Notes: generated from the letters alone by a model not told the origin. Shown: positions 8,772 to 18,591, counted from the first letter of the stretch. The stretch is DNA of 64,000 nt from Paenibacillus riograndensis SBR5 (GCF_000981585.1 NZ_LN831776.1:3517187-3581186); one strand, 5' to 3'. Numbers and translations: made by a program.

Positions 8772-10305
8772 TGAACGCTTGATTCTGGAGGGAATCTCCC
8801 AGGTGGTGGATTGGGCACAGGCGGGTACGGAGCTGGCGGGAACGGCACGCAACGGAATCGAAGCGCTGGACCAAATAGAGCGGCTTCGTCCGGACATCGT
8901 CATCACTGATATTTCCATGCCGGGGCTGGATGGACTTGGGCTTGTGGAGCGTTGCAGTGTACATTATCCGGGGCTAAAGTTTGTCATGCTGACCGGATAC
9001 AAGGATTTCGATTATGCCTGCACTGCCATGCAGCATGGAGTAAAGCATTATCTGCTGAAGCCCTGCAATGAGCAGCAGATTCATGAGGCGCTGACTGAGC
9101 TGGTGCAGGAGCTGAACGAACTTCATAGCCGGGAGCAGTTCATGTCCGATATGAAGCATCGGCTGACCAAGGTGCTGCCGCATGTCAAAGCGCAGTTTCT
9201 GAAGGAATGGATATCCAACAAAACCTACGGCAGCCGTGACCTGGAATACTACCAGGAATTGTTCGGCATCGAGCTGGGCAGCAAAAACGTCCGGCTGCTC
9301 CTGTTCAGGCTGGAGGAATCCTTTGAGTATGAGCATTTGTTCGCCCTGCAAAATATTGCCGGGGATCTGCTGAGCGAGGTGCTTCTCAGCACGACGATCG
9401 GCTCACAGCTGCTGATTCTGATGGAACAGCCGGAAGAGGCAGACAATCAGCGTGATCTGCTGGAACGGATTGCCGGAGTGAAGGAAATCTTTTTTAACTT
9501 TTACCAAATCCATGTGACGATCGCCGTCAGCGACAAGGGAAGGATGATCCATTCACGTAGTCTTTACCGGCAGACGCTGCAGTGCATGAATCACCGCTTT
9601 TATCTGGAAGAAGGCAGTCTGATTACCGGGAGTGACATTCCTGCGGATGAACTCAGCGTACACAGCGAAATCGATCTCGGGGAAGAGCAGATCTGCCTGC
9701 TGGTTAAGGCCGGGGATCAAGCGGCTGTACAAAATGAGCTGGAGCGCTTATTCGGCGTGCTTGCGGACCAGCGGTTTGATATCAATGTGACACGTTCCTA
9801 TGTGCTCCAGCTGTATTCAGCCATGATCCGCCTCTGCAGTCCGGACGAGCGCAGCAGCTTTACATCCGGGCTGGCAGAGCTGGCGGCGCTCGGTACACTG
9901 GGGAGTCTAAAGGCCGGGGTCATGCGCGCCGCAGAACGCCTTACAGCTATGTATGAACGCCATTTTGTCAGCCGCCAATCCTCCATTGTGGATAAAATGC
10001 TGCGGATAATTGAGGCGGATTACGGCAACTCAGAGCTGTCGCTCGGCTCGGTGGCTGCGGAGATGCTGTACATGAATCCCGATTACCTCGGGAAGATTTT
10101 CAAAAAGGTGACCGGCGAGAAATTCTCCAATTACGTCACCAATTACCGCATCGGCAAAGCCTCCGGGCATATTCTGCACAGCGGGGATGTGAAGGTGTTT
10201 GAGCTGGCGGAGCTGTATGGCTTTGGCGGGAACGCCCAATATTTCAGCCAGGTGTTCAAGAAGGTGACCGGGAAGACACCAACGGATTTCATGAAGCCGC
10301 AGTAG
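8746..10305 (+). CDS. AraC-type response regulator (YesN family) of sugar system 1
   Basis: This 519-residue regulator has an N-terminal receiver domain with acidic pocket DDE (residues 9-11) and phospho-acceptor Asp55 in VITDISMPG, a long linker, and a C-terminal AraC double helix-turn-helix over about the last 100 residues (MNPDYLGKIFKKVTGEKFSNY and AELYGFGGNAQYFSQVFKK). The start ATG 8746 lies inside the kinase gene behind AGAGGAG. Phosphorylated members usually activate a neighbouring carbohydrate transport operon, here the binding protein at 10455 and its permeases. A 149-bp gap to that gene leaves room for the target promoter. Confidence 0.92.
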   Translation: MYKLLLVDDERLILEGISQVVDWAQAGTELAGTARNGIEALDQIERLRPDIVITDISMPGLDGLGLVERCSVHYPGLKFVMLTGYKDFDYACTAMQHGVKHYLLKPCNEQQIHEALTELVQELNELHSREQFMSDMKHRLTKVLPHVKAQFLKEWISNKTYGSRDLEYYQELFGIELGSKNVRLLLFRLEESFEYEHLFALQNIAGDLLSEVLLSTTIGSQLLILMEQPEEADNQRDLLERIAGVKEIFFNFYQIHVTIAVSDKGRMIHSRSLYRQTLQCMNHRFYLEEGSLITGSDIPADELSVHSEIDLGEEQICLLVKAGDQAAVQNELERLFGVLADQRFDINVTRSYVLQLYSAMIRLCSPDERSSFTSGLAELAALGTLGSLKAGVMRAAERLTAMYERHFVSRQSSIVDKMLRIIEADYGNSELSLGSVAAEMLYMNPDYLGKIFKKVTGEKFSNYVTNYRIGKASGHILHSGDVKVFELAELYGFGGNAQYFSQVFKKVTGKTPTDFMKPQ

Positions 10306-10454
10306 GGGACCAGCCGGTTTGAACCTGATTATTGAACAAAGAAGACGGTTTTTTGTATTCAAGAAAGCGGCGGAATTTGCGAAAATTTACATATGGAAGC
10401 GCTGCCAGTGCAGCTGGTCTTCCTGCTTATCATATGAAAAGGGGAGATATTCAA

Positions 10455-11777
10455 TTGAAAAAAAGATTCGCATTATTGGCTGTTCCGATGCTGCTGTCCA
10501 TGCTTGCCGGCTGCGGCGGCAATAACAACACTCCGGATTCTGCAGCGACCAGCACAGCCGGCAGCCAGCCAGCACCGGCAACGGCCGCAAGCTCTTCAGA
10601 CCCAGTAACGCTGCGCATCGCCTGGTGGGGCGGGGATACACGCCATTCGTATACGCAGCAGGTTATTGACATGTATGAAGCCCAGAATCCCAATGTCAAG
10701 ATCGAACCCGAATATGCATCGTTTGATGACTACTGGAAAAAGCTTGCTCCCCAAGCCGCGGCCAACCGCCTCCCCGACATCGTGCAGATGGACGTGTCCT
10801 ATATTAATCAATATGGCTCCAACGGCCAATTGGAAGATATGACCCCTTACTTGAATAAAACGGTTCAGGTGGGGGATGTCAATGAAAACGTGCTCGGTAC
10901 CGGCAAAATAGACGGCAAGCAGTACGGCATCCCGCTGGGGGTCAACGTACTGGGTTTCCATTATGATCCCGCGCTGCTGAAAAAAGCCGGTGTAGACTCG
11001 ATTCCTGACAACTGGACCTGGGACCAGTACAAGGAGATTGCCATGAAAGCCAAGGCTGCCGGGCTCTATATGGACTCCTCAATGGCAGCGGATATTTTCT
11101 TCAACTACTATCTGCGCACCAAAGGGTTGTCACTCTATAACACTGACGGCTCCGCGCTGGGGTACGATGATGATGCGCTGTTCCGTGACTTTTTCGGCAT
11201 GCTGTCCGATCTGATTGCCAAAGGAGCTGTCCCTTCACAGGACAAACTGAGCCAGAACAAGGGGGTTATCGAAGAGGCGGATGTTGTAAAGGGAACCGGA
11301 ATCGGCATCTGGCAGTGGTCGAACCAGTATGTGGCGCTGCAAATCGCAGTGAACCGTCCGATGGAGCTGGCGCAAATGCCCGGTCCGGATATGGAAAAAG
11401 GCCTCTATATGCAGCCAAGCATGTACTGGTCAGTCACAGCCAACTCCAAAAACAAGGAAGAAGCCGCCAAATTCATTGATTTTTGGACCAACAACGTTGA
11501 AGCCAACAAGCTGATCAAGGGGGAGCGCGGCGTGCCGATCTCCAGCAAAATCAAGGAGTCCCTGGCTACGGAATTAACGGAACCCGGCAAGCAGGTATTC
11601 AAGTTCGTCGCGGATATGGAGCCAAAAACGTCGCCGATGAGTCCTCCTGTAGGCTCGCCTGAAGTGGTTGCCCTGCTGACCGACCTTGCGGAGCAAATGA
11701 ACTTCGGGCAGATTACACCGGATGCAGCAGCCGTGCAGTTCCGCAAAGAGGCCAGCGAGATTCTTGCGAACCGCTAA
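10455..11777 (+). CDS. sugar ABC transporter substrate-binding lipoprotein (CUT1 family)
   Basis: A 440-residue extracellular binding protein. The start is placed at TTG 10455 because AGGGGAG lies 8 bases upstream and it gives a compact signal peptide MKKRFALLAVPMLLSMLAGC with a classic LAGC lipobox (Cys20); an upstream ATG at 10434 would spoil it. The mature region has the SBP_bac_1 pattern: RIAWWGGDTRHSYTQQVI, an aromatic-rich middle and a C-terminal half with the typical AAKFIDFWTNN stretch. It delivers a sugar or oligosaccharide to the two permeases downstream. Regulation by the adjacent kinase/AraC regulator pair is inferred from position. Confidence 0.92.
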   Translation: MKKRFALLAVPMLLSMLAGCGGNNNTPDSAATSTAGSQPAPATAASSSDPVTLRIAWWGGDTRHSYTQQVIDMYEAQNPNVKIEPEYASFDDYWKKLAPQAAANRLPDIVQMDVSYINQYGSNGQLEDMTPYLNKTVQVGDVNENVLGTGKIDGKQYGIPLGVNVLGFHYDPALLKKAGVDSIPDNWTWDQYKEIAMKAKAAGLYMDSSMAADIFFNYYLRTKGLSLYNTDGSALGYDDDALFRDFFGMLSDLIAKGAVPSQDKLSQNKGVIEEADVVKGTGIGIWQWSNQYVALQIAVNRPMELAQMPGPDMEKGLYMQPSMYWSVTANSKNKEEAAKFIDFWTNNVEANKLIKGERGVPISSKIKESLATELTEPGKQVFKFVADMEPKTSPMSPPVGSPEVVALLTDLAEQMNFGQITPDAAAVQFRKEASEILANR

Positions 11778-11835
11778 GAAGTGCTAATGGATCGTACCAT
11801 ACTGTGAATTCTATTAAGAATGGAGTTGGAGAACC

Positions 11836-12789
11836 TTGGGCCTCAGCAATCCACTTCCCGTAAATCCGCGTGCTCTTAGAGCAAAGAAACCGCTGGGCCA
11901 GCGGCTGCGCAAAAATCTGACGGGTTACGCTTTTATCAGTCCATTCATTATCGGCTTTTTATGCTTTACGCTGGTTCCGATGGCCATATCCCTGTACCTG
12001 TCTTTTACCAAATATAATCTGTTCGCCCCGCCGCGCTGGATCGGATTCGACAACTATATCAAAATGTTCACCGGCGATCCCAAATATGTGCATTCCCTGA
12101 AAGTCACGCTGCTGTATGTGTTCATCGGTGTGCCGCTCCGGCTGGGCTTCGCTTTGTTCGTGGCTATGATCCTGAATACCAGGTCCAGGATGGTGGGAGC
12201 GTACCGCACGGTGTATTATCTCCCTTCCATCATCGGGGGCAGCGTGGCTGTTTCCATCATGTGGCGCAATATTTTCAGTGATACCGGAATCATCAACGGC
12301 ATGCTGGGCTTCTTCGGCCTGGGTCCGGTAAGCTGGTTCGGCAACCCGAATGCCGCGCTGTTCATGCTGATTACGCTGTCAGTCTGGCAGTTCGGGTCCT
12401 CCATGCTGATTTTCCTGGCCGGTCTGAAAAATATTTCGGGCGAGATGTATGAGGCGGCAAGTGTGGATGGAGCAAGCTTTTTCCGTAAATTCTTCAAAAT
12501 CACGCTGCCGCTACTCAGCTCCGTCATCCTGTTCAATATGGTCATGCAGACCATCAGCGCATTCATGACTTTTGTGCCTGCTTATATCATCTCCAAAGGC
12601 GAAGGCGGTCCCATGGACGGTACGATGCTCTACTCCCTGTATTTATTCCGCCAGGCCTTCATGTTCAACAACATGGGATACGCCTCGGCTATGGCATGGG
12701 TGATGCTGCTGCTGGTCGGCATTATGACAGGCATTCTGTTCAAAACATCCAAGTCGTGGGTCTTCTACGAATCGGGGGGAGGGAAGTGA
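11836..12789 (+). CDS. sugar ABC transporter permease 1 (MalF-like)
   Basis: A 317-residue membrane protein with six or so helices and the BPD_transp_1 domain. The coupling-helix EAA motif is visible as YEAASVDGASFFRKFFKITL, ending in the usual LP. The N-terminal AYFISPF-like stretch (GYAFISPFIIGFLCF) is typical for CUT1 MalF/UgpA-type permeases. Translation begins at TTG 11836 after GGAGTTGGAG. It forms a heterodimer with the next permease. No ATPase gene lies in this operon, so the complex likely borrows a shared MsmX/UgpC-type ATPase encoded elsewhere, as is common in Bacillota. Confidence 0.92.
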   Translation: MGLSNPLPVNPRALRAKKPLGQRLRKNLTGYAFISPFIIGFLCFTLVPMAISLYLSFTKYNLFAPPRWIGFDNYIKMFTGDPKYVHSLKVTLLYVFIGVPLRLGFALFVAMILNTRSRMVGAYRTVYYLPSIIGGSVAVSIMWRNIFSDTGIINGMLGFFGLGPVSWFGNPNAALFMLITLSVWQFGSSMLIFLAGLKNISGEMYEAASVDGASFFRKFFKITLPLLSSVILFNMVMQTISAFMTFVPAYIISKGEGGPMDGTMLYSLYLFRQAFMFNNMGYASAMAWVMLLLVGIMTGILFKTSKSWVFYESGGGK

Positions 12790-12792
12790 GCC

Positions 12793-13632
12793 ATGGCGAA
12801 CAATAAAATCAAATGGCCTATCTATCATATTCTCATCGGCGGGCTTGCTGTTATCATGCTGTACCCGATACTTTGGATGGTCCTCAGCTCCTTCAAGGAG
12901 AGCCGTCTCGTATTTGTGACCGCACAGACCCTGCTGCCGCATCCCTGGGAATGGGGTAATTACGCCAAAGGCTGGGAAGGTGTAGCCGGATACTCGTTTG
13001 GTGTGTTTATCAAAAACTCTTTTGTAATCGTTATCGTGGCTACGTTCGGCGCGGTTTTCTCTTCATCGCTGGTGGCGTTTGGCTTTGCCCGCAACAAATT
13101 TATCGGCCATGGCCTCTGGTTCGGGATCATGATGATGACGCTCATGCTGCCGGCAGATGTCGTGCTCGTTCCGCAATATATTATTTACACGAAGCTGAAC
13201 TGGCTCGACAGCATCCGGCCGATCGTCATTCCGCAGTTCTTCGGGGTGCCGTTCTTTATCTTCCTGATGCTGCAGTTCATCCGCACCATTCCCGCCGAGC
13301 TGGATGAAGCGGCAACGATCGACGGCTGCGGCAAATTCAGGCTCTACTATAAAATCATTCTTCCGCTGATCCGTCCGTCGATGGCAACGGCGGCAATCTT
13401 CTCCTTCTACTGGCGTTGGGAGGATCTGCTGGGGCCTGTGCTGTATCTCAATTCACCTTCGAAATATACGGTGTCCATGGGGCTCAAAATGTTCCTCGAC
13501 AGTGAGTCCGTATCCAACTGGGGCCCGATGTTCGCCATGTCCGTCCTGAGCCTTACACCGGTCATGCTGATCTTCTTCATCTTCCAGAAGCAGATTGTGG
13601 ACGGCATCAGCACCAGCGGTTTGAAGGGCTAA
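12793..13632 (+). CDS. sugar ABC transporter permease 2 (MalG-like)
   Basis: A 279-residue CUT1 permease starting at ATG 12793, 3 bases after the stop of permease 1 with GGGGGAGGGAAG overlapping that gene's end as ribosome site. The EAA coupling motif reads [20 protein letters not shown] followed by P. The opening hydrophobic segment with [11 protein letters not shown] is typical for MalG/UgpE-like subunits. It completes the transmembrane channel with the preceding gene. The 3' neighbour is a short-chain dehydrogenase, perhaps acting on the imported compound. Confidence 0.92.
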   Translation: MANNKIKWPIYHILIGGLAVIMLYPILWMVLSSFKESRLVFVTAQTLLPHPWEWGNYAKGWEGVAGYSFGVFIKNSFVIVIVATFGAVFSSSLVAFGFARNKFIGHGLWFGIMMMTLMLPADVVLVPQYIIYTKLNWLDSIRPIVIPQFFGVPFFIFLMLQFIRTIPAELDEAATIDGCGKFRLYYKIILPLIRPSMATAAIFSFYWRWEDLLGPVLYLNSPSKYTVSMGLKMFLDSESVSNWGPMFAMSVLSLTPVMLIFFIFQKQIVDGISTSGLKG

Positions 13633-13793
13633 CCGGGCCTATTGCGTGGGTACCCATGGGCTGGAGGCAGTAAGAAGCCGTTCCTTTGAAGGTTATCATG
13701 CCAAGTTGGCGATTCACTTCCTGGTATGCGAGGTATAAGTTAGGGAAACAACTTAACTTGAAAGCGTATTTACTACAGGGAGGGACTTCGAGC

Positions 13794-14585
13794 ATGGCAG
13801 ATAAAAAGTTGGAAGGCAAAGTGGCCATCGTCAGCGGCGGCGGGTCGGGCATCGGACGGGCGTCTGTGCTGGCTTTTGCCCGCAGCGGGGCAAAGGTCGC
13901 AATGCTTGACCGGACAGTCGAGAATGCCGAGAAGGTCCGCAAGCAGGTGGAGGCTGAAGGCGGTGAAGCCGTCGTCATCGAATGTGACATTGCTGAGCCG
14001 CAGCAGGTCGAAAACGCTGTGAAGCAGGCTGCCGGACAATGGGGCAGGCTTGACATTGTTTTTGCCAATGCCGGTATCAACGGAGCGATGACACCCATTG
14101 AAACCATGGACATCGAGTCTTGGGACCAGACCATGAATATCAACCTGCGCGGTACCTTTGCTACTGTCAAATATGCGATTCCTTATTTAAAAGCAAACGG
14201 CGGGAGCATCCTGATCAACAGCTCGATTAACGGCAACCGCGTCTTCTCGAATATCGGCTTTTCTGCATACAGTACGACCAAAGCCGGTCAGACCGCTTTT
14301 ATGAAGATGGCTGCACTGGAACTTGCACAATACAAAATCCGCGTCAATGCCATCTGCCCGGGTGCGATTACAACGAATATCGACGACAACACCTATCCAT
14401 CCGAAGATTTGAAGGAAGTGCAGATTGCCGTGGAATTCCCGGATGGCGGACAGCCGCTGGAAAAGGGGCCGGGCCGTCCCGATCAGGTCGCCAGACTGGC
14501 ATTGTTCCTGGCCTCCGATGATTCCGATCACATTACAGGCACAGAAATTTATTGTGATGGCGCCGAGTCGCTGCTGCACGGGTAA
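13794..14585 (+). CDS. short-chain dehydrogenase/reductase (classical SDR)
   Basis: A 263-residue cytoplasmic NAD(P)-dependent oxidoreductase. I place the start at ATG 13794, directly after AGGGAGGG, rather than at 13686. The cofactor loop GGGSGIG is at residues 15-21, NAG at 92-94, the catalytic Ser at 143 or 144, and YSTTK gives Tyr159 and Lys163. Asp39/Arg40 at the end of the second strand favours NAD over NADP. The C-terminus ITGTEIYCDGAESLLHG is the usual SDR dimer region. It follows the sugar permeases after 160 bp and may oxidise or reduce the transported sugar; the substrate is not readable from sequence. Confidence 0.88.
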   Translation: MADKKLEGKVAIVSGGGSGIGRASVLAFARSGAKVAMLDRTVENAEKVRKQVEAEGGEAVVIECDIAEPQQVENAVKQAAGQWGRLDIVFANAGINGAMTPIETMDIESWDQTMNINLRGTFATVKYAIPYLKANGGSILINSSINGNRVFSNIGFSAYSTTKAGQTAFMKMAALELAQYKIRVNAICPGAITTNIDDNTYPSEDLKEVQIAVEFPDGGQPLEKGPGRPDQVARLALFLASDDSDHITGTEIYCDGAESLLHG

Positions 14586-14689
14586 CCTCTTCTAAGCACT
14601 GCCGAGGAAGCATATCTTTAATTAAACAGTTAGCCCCAAGAAACGGATTCCGTCTCCTGCACCATGCACAGCCCTTTTGGCTGGGAAGC

Positions 14690-14720
14690 ATCGGCAGGGG
14701 GCGGTGTTGCCGTTTTTTTT
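14690..14720 (+). terminator. probable terminator after the sugar-system-1 operon
   Basis: CGGCA (14692-14696) pairs with TGCCG (14708-14712) and is followed by eight T residues. The stem is short, so termination strength is uncertain. Confidence 0.5.
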
Positions 14721-14726
14721 GTTCTA

Positions 14727-14763
14727 CCTTAAAAAGGACGGCAAAGCCGCTTTCACTTAAGGT
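14727..14763. repeat. single copy of the GGACGGC-AAA-GCCG hairpin module
   Basis: The sequence between ACCTTAA and TTAAGGT (7-bp arms) contains GGACGGCAAAGCCG and a following TTTCACTT. The same module occurs around 30.15-30.2 kb and 52.18-52.2 kb. Confidence 0.5.
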
Positions 14764-14798
14764 ATACTTATCCTATCGTCTTAGAAGAGAGGGCACTT

Positions 14799-15527
14799 AT
14801 GAACATGGATTTTAACCTGCACATGGAATCAATTATTAAGCTGCTTGTGGCTATGCTGTTCGGGCTGTTCATCGGGATTGACCGGCAATTGAAGCAGAAG
14901 CCGCTGGGCATCCGGACCAGTATGGTCATCAGTATTGCGAGCTGTCTGGTCACACTCGTCTCCATCCACGCTTACGACAAATTCGGCGGGCCGGATCATC
15001 CGAATATGGACCCGATGCGTCTTGCGGCGCAGATTGTCAGCGGGATCGGGTTCCTGGGTGCGGGTGTCATTCTCCGCCGGGGCGGGGATGCCATTTCGGG
15101 ACTCACTTCCGCTGCCCTGATCTGGACGGCATCCGGTATCGGAATCGCAGTCGGGGCAGGTTTTTATGTAGAAGCAGGGTATGCGGTGGTGCTGCTGATG
15201 TTTGCTGTCAATGCCGTCCCGCATCTGATCAAGCTCATTGGGCCTGAGGTGCTGAACAAGCATGAAATCTCCGTCAAAATCATTATGGAACACAATTATG
15301 TGCTCACCGACGTCATTCAAAAAGTTGAAGAACGCCATGTCGTGAAAACCCGGAAAACGAAGAAGAACGGCAGAACGATCCGGCGGATGAAAATCAAGGA
15401 CCTGGAAGACGGGCGGCAAATGATTGATATGGTGATTTCGGCACCTGACCGTGAATATGCAACCGAAATCTATTATGATGTAAAGAAGATTGAGCATGTA
15501 ATAAGCGTAGAAGTGGAACAGTTGTAA
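14799..15527 (+). CDS. MgtC/SapB family membrane protein
   Basis: A 242-residue protein with an N-terminal MgtC domain of four to five helices (residues 8-135) holding the family motif of a small glycine-rich loop: FGLFIGIDRQLKQKPLGIRT and QIVSGIGFLGAGVI. The C-terminal 100 residues form a soluble ACT-like domain. MgtC proteins are linked to growth in low magnesium and to control of membrane ATPases, but their molecular activity in Bacillota is not settled. The ATG at 14799 follows GAGAGGG; a second ATG lies at 14805. A TATACT hexamer at about 14763 could be its -10 box. It is a single-gene unit. Confidence 0.88.
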   Translation: MNMDFNLHMESIIKLLVAMLFGLFIGIDRQLKQKPLGIRTSMVISIASCLVTLVSIHAYDKFGGPDHPNMDPMRLAAQIVSGIGFLGAGVILRRGGDAISGLTSAALIWTASGIGIAVGAGFYVEAGYAVVLLMFAVNAVPHLIKLIGPEVLNKHEISVKIIMEHNYVLTDVIQKVEERHVVKTRKTKKNGRTIRRMKIKDLEDGRQMIDMVISAPDREYATEIYYDVKKIEHVISVEVEQL

Positions 15528-15610
15528 AAATGACATATTCCCTCCTGGACAGATGTGGTAATCTATCTAGGAGAGAGTCATTTTGAGAATATGGAAGGGA
15601 GAAACACAAA

Positions 15611-16600
15611 ATGTCAATTACTGCTTACGAAGGTCTATATGAGGGAGAGGCAGCAGTCTGGCTGAAGGCCGGGCGATATGAAGCGGCCATCCTGCCCCGC
15701 ATCGGCGGCAATCTGATCTGCTTCCGCGATACCGAAAACGGTTACCGTTTTCTGCATGAGCCGGGTGCCGAAGAAATGGAAGCGTTTAAGGCAAACCCGG
15801 GGATTCACGGCATTCCGGTGCTGTTTCCGCCGAACCGCTATGAGGACGGGGAGTTTCCGTGGAACGGACAAACCTACCGCTTCCCGGTAAACGAAGAAGC
15901 TACAGGCAACCATTTGCACGGGTTCCTGCATACAGCGGCTTGGGAGGTTGTGGAGTTCGGCAGCAGCGTAACCGAAAGCTTTGTCACGGTTGCCGTCAAG
16001 GTGGATGAGAACCATCCGTCCTATCAATACCTGCCGTTCAAATATACGGTCAAGCTGCGCTACAGCCTGGGGGAAGCCGGTTTGTCCCAACAGCTGCTGG
16101 TGCATAATGAGGGCGAAGAGCTTATGCCTTGCCTGCTTGCTTTTCACACTGCGATTAATGCACCCTTCGCACCGGGAAGCACCGCACAGGACTACCGTGT
16201 GAAGCTGACCATCGGCAACCGCTGGGAGCTCAGCGACCGCATGCTGCCGACAGGCTCATTCCAGGAGCTGACCGCAGACGAGATTGCCCTGCGTGATGAA
16301 GGCTTGTATCCGTTCTATGCGCCTATGGACAACCATTACACCGCTGCCGCCCAGAACGGACGTAACCGCATGGAGCTTACGGACAGCAAAGCCGGAGTTA
16401 CTCTTGTATACGATGTAGGCACTTCCTACAAACAGTGGATGATCTGGAACAATAGCGCAACCGAAGGTTTCTTCTGTCCGGAGCCGCAAATCAACCTGGT
16501 CAACGCGCCAAAGGTGGATCTTCCTGCAGATGACATCGGCTTGTTCAGCCTGGAGCCCGGTGAATATTGGGAAGAAACCAGCCGCATTTATATAAAATAA
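15611..16600 (+). CDS. aldose 1-epimerase family protein
   Basis: A 329-residue cytoplasmic protein of the galactose mutarotase fold, starting at ATG 15611 after AAGGGAG. The active-site neighbourhood NHLHGFLHTAAW (residues 98-109) has the conserved histidine after the substrate-binding Asn, and ILPRIGGNLICFRD near the N-terminus is the typical opening of this family (COG2017). These enzymes interconvert alpha and beta anomers of hexoses. The gene is alone between MgtC and an LTA-synthase-like gene, with its own terminator. Some family members act on phosphorylated sugars, so the exact substrate is open. Confidence 0.85.
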   Translation: MSITAYEGLYEGEAAVWLKAGRYEAAILPRIGGNLICFRDTENGYRFLHEPGAEEMEAFKANPGIHGIPVLFPPNRYEDGEFPWNGQTYRFPVNEEATGNHLHGFLHTAAWEVVEFGSSVTESFVTVAVKVDENHPSYQYLPFKYTVKLRYSLGEAGLSQQLLVHNEGEELMPCLLAFHTAINAPFAPGSTAQDYRVKLTIGNRWELSDRMLPTGSFQELTADEIALRDEGLYPFYAPMDNHYTAAAQNGRNRMELTDSKAGVTLVYDVGTSYKQWMIWNNSATEGFFCPEPQINLVNAPKVDLPADDIGLFSLEPGEYWEETSRIYIK

Positions 16601-16637
16601 CGCTGGACCGCAGGTTCAGCCCGCGGGATAACGAATG

Positions 16638-16671
16638 GGGTGCAGCGAAGGCGGCTGCGCCCTGTTTTTTT
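16638..16671 (+). terminator. terminator of the aldose epimerase gene
   Basis: GGGTGCAGC pairs with GCTGCGCCC around GAAGGCG, followed by a T-rich tail interrupted only by one G. Confidence 0.75.
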
Positions 16672-16753
16672 ATTACTTAGTTTTTATGTTTAGTTTACAT
16701 AGGGTTAATTTTGTGAGAATGTTTTAATGCTCCTTTAAGCTAGGAGGCGTATA

Positions 16754-16770
16754 CTGTACGTTTAGTACAG
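16754..16770. promoter_or_regulatory. CTGTAC-N5-GTACAG palindrome in the leader of the LTA-synthase-like gene
   Basis: Perfect 6-bp arms sit immediately upstream of the ATAGGAG ribosome site. It could be an operator or a small leader hairpin. It overlaps TATACT at 16750-16755. Confidence 0.4.
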
Positions 16771-16785
16771 ATAGGAGTGAAAGCA

Positions 16786-18591
16786 ATGCGTTATTTTAGG
16801 CCTTCCCGAAAATTGGGATTTATGCTGCTCGGCCTGCTGCTGGGCGGATTTGTGCTGAACTTTTTTATTCAAGCGGCTTCGCTGGATATGAATTTCATGA
16901 GTGTGCTGAATTGGATCGGAAAATCCTATTGGCTGTACGTGGGCGGCAGCTTGTTTTTTTTCTTTGTCCTGCTGGCCTTTTCGGCGGTGCTGCCTAATAT
17001 GTACATTGGTCCGGTGAGTGGATTCTTGCTGGTGATCCTGCTCGGCATCGCGAATTACAAGAAGCAAAGCACGACAGGGGAGCCGTTGTTTCCCTGGGAT
17101 CTGATGCTGGTCAAAAACGCCGGGGAAATGAGTAAAATCACCAAAGGCATGATTTCGCCGCTGGCCGTTGGACTGGCGGTGTTTGCGGTCGCAGCCATAA
17201 TCTGGCTGCTGTTCAAGCTGCCCCGGATCAGAGTTCAGCTGCCGCTCCGGCTGCTGCTCACTGCGGTGTCTGCGGGAATGATTGCCGGTTTTATCGTGAT
17301 GGTCAGCGGACAAACCACGTTCGCCTCCTCTCTGAATTACCAGAATATTTTCTGGAATCAGAAGGTGAATTACTCGCAGAATGGGTTTGTGTTCGCTTTT
17401 ACCGGGAATCTGCGCCAGAATCTGCTGGAGCAGCCGGAGGGCTATAGCCGTGAGTCTGTAGAAGCTATTGCTGCAAAATACAACTCCTTGCCGGATACGG
17501 CCTCCGGGCAGGCAGCGGTGGAACAGCCCAACATCCTGTTCATGATGGATGAGGCCTTTTTTGATCCCACCCGGCTGCCGGGCATCACCCTTAGTGATGA
17601 TCCGCTGAAATTCATTCATCAAGCGGAAAGCGCCACACCGTCAGGCTACCTGCTCTCCCCCGAGTTCGGCGGCAATACGGCGAATGTGGAATTCGAAGCG
17701 CTGACGGGCATGTCGATGTATTTTCTGGGGGACGGCTCGATTCCATATCAACAGCGGATTGTCAAAATGTCCTCGCTGCCCTCCATTGTCAGCATTCTGA
17801 AAGAGCGAGGTTATCAGGCGCTCGCTCTGCATCCGTTCGATGAGACCTTTTATAACCGCAACCGGGTCTACCCGGTGCTTGGGTTTGACCGTTTCACGAG
17901 CGAGAAGGATCTGCAGGAAGCCGAGCGGATCACACCGGATGGCTATATTTCCGACAAAGCTGCGGTGCAGGAGGCCATCCGTGAGCTGAAGGCGGCGGAT
18001 ACTCCGACTTTTTTGCATATGGTCACGATGCAGAATCATTTTCCGTTCACCAAAGGCCGGAACGGCCCGAATACCATCACTGCGCAGGGCGTGCAGGCCG
18101 AATGGAAGGATGAGCTGGAAACCTATGTGCAGGATACCAAGCTGACGGACGAAGCACTGTCTTATCTGCAGCAGGAGCTGAAGACGATTGAGCGGCCTAC
18201 GATTGCTGTGTTCTGGGGAGATCATCTCCCGGCGCTGTCGGCGGGAATCTATACAGATGCGGGCTGGGATCAGGAGCTGCGGCTGAAGCATGAGACCAAG
18301 CTGATGATCCTCGCCAATTTTGATATCGGCCATACCCCGCTGGGGACGCTCAGCCCCGCTTACCTTGGACCGGCCGTGTTTAAGCTGTCAGGCCAAACGC
18401 TGCCGCCTTACTATAAAATGCTGGAGCAGGTGCGCGCGCAGCTTCCCGGCCTGAGCAAAAACGTGCTGATCGGCGCTTCCGGCGAACTGTCCGATCTGAC
18501 TTCTGAGCAGCAGGCGCTGCTGGATGATTACCGGATGGTGGAGTATGACCTGCTGGAGGGCGAAGGTTATGCTGCGGATCTGATGTTCTGA
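16786..18591 (+). CDS. LTA synthase family sulfatase (polyglycerolphosphate synthase-like)
   Basis: A 601-residue membrane enzyme. ATG 16786 is chosen over GTG 16777 because GGAG lies 8 bases upstream. Five N-terminal membrane helices (to about residue 175) are followed by an extracellular alkaline-phosphatase-like domain. It opens with NILFMMDEAFFDP, corresponding to the metal-binding acidic residue; the expected nucleophilic Thr is in GGNTANVEFEAL; further metal ligands are in TFLHMVTMQNHFPF and FWGDHLPAL. LtaS-type enzymes polymerise glycerol phosphate from phosphatidylglycerol on the outer face of the membrane. Whether this one makes lipoteichoic acid or modifies another glycolipid cannot be told. 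It is monocistronic. Confidence 0.88.
   Translation: MRYFRPSRKLGFMLLGLLLGGFVLNFFIQAASLDMNFMSVLNWIGKSYWLYVGGSLFFFFVLLAFSAVLPNMYIGPVSGFLLVILLGIANYKKQSTTGEPLFPWDLMLVKNAGEMSKITKGMISPLAVGLAVFAVAAIIWLLFKLPRIRVQLPLRLLLTAVSAGMIAGFIVMVSGQTTFASSLNYQNIFWNQKVNYSQNGFVFAFTGNLRQNLLEQPEGYSRESVEAIAAKYNSLPDTASGQAAVEQPNILFMMDEAFFDPTRLPGITLSDDPLKFIHQAESATPSGYLLSPEFGGNTANVEFEALTGMSMYFLGDGSIPYQQRIVKMSSLPSIVSILKERGYQALALHPFDETFYNRNRVYPVLGFDRFTSEKDLQEAERITPDGYISDKAAVQEAIRELKAADTPTFLHMVTMQNHFPFTKGRNGPNTITAQGVQAEWKDELETYVQDTKLTDEALSYLQQELKTIERPTIAVFWGDHLPALSAGIYTDAGWDQELRLKHETKLMILANFDIGHTPLGTLSPAYLGPAVFKLSGQTLPPYYKMLEQVRAQLPGLSKNVLIGASGELSDLTSEQQALLDDYRMVEYDLLEGEGYAADLMF

Noticed and set aside
10391..10410. Cre-like TGGAAGCGCTGCCA upstream of the CUT1 binding-protein gene
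   Set aside because: Two of the three W positions fail the consensus; too weak to call.
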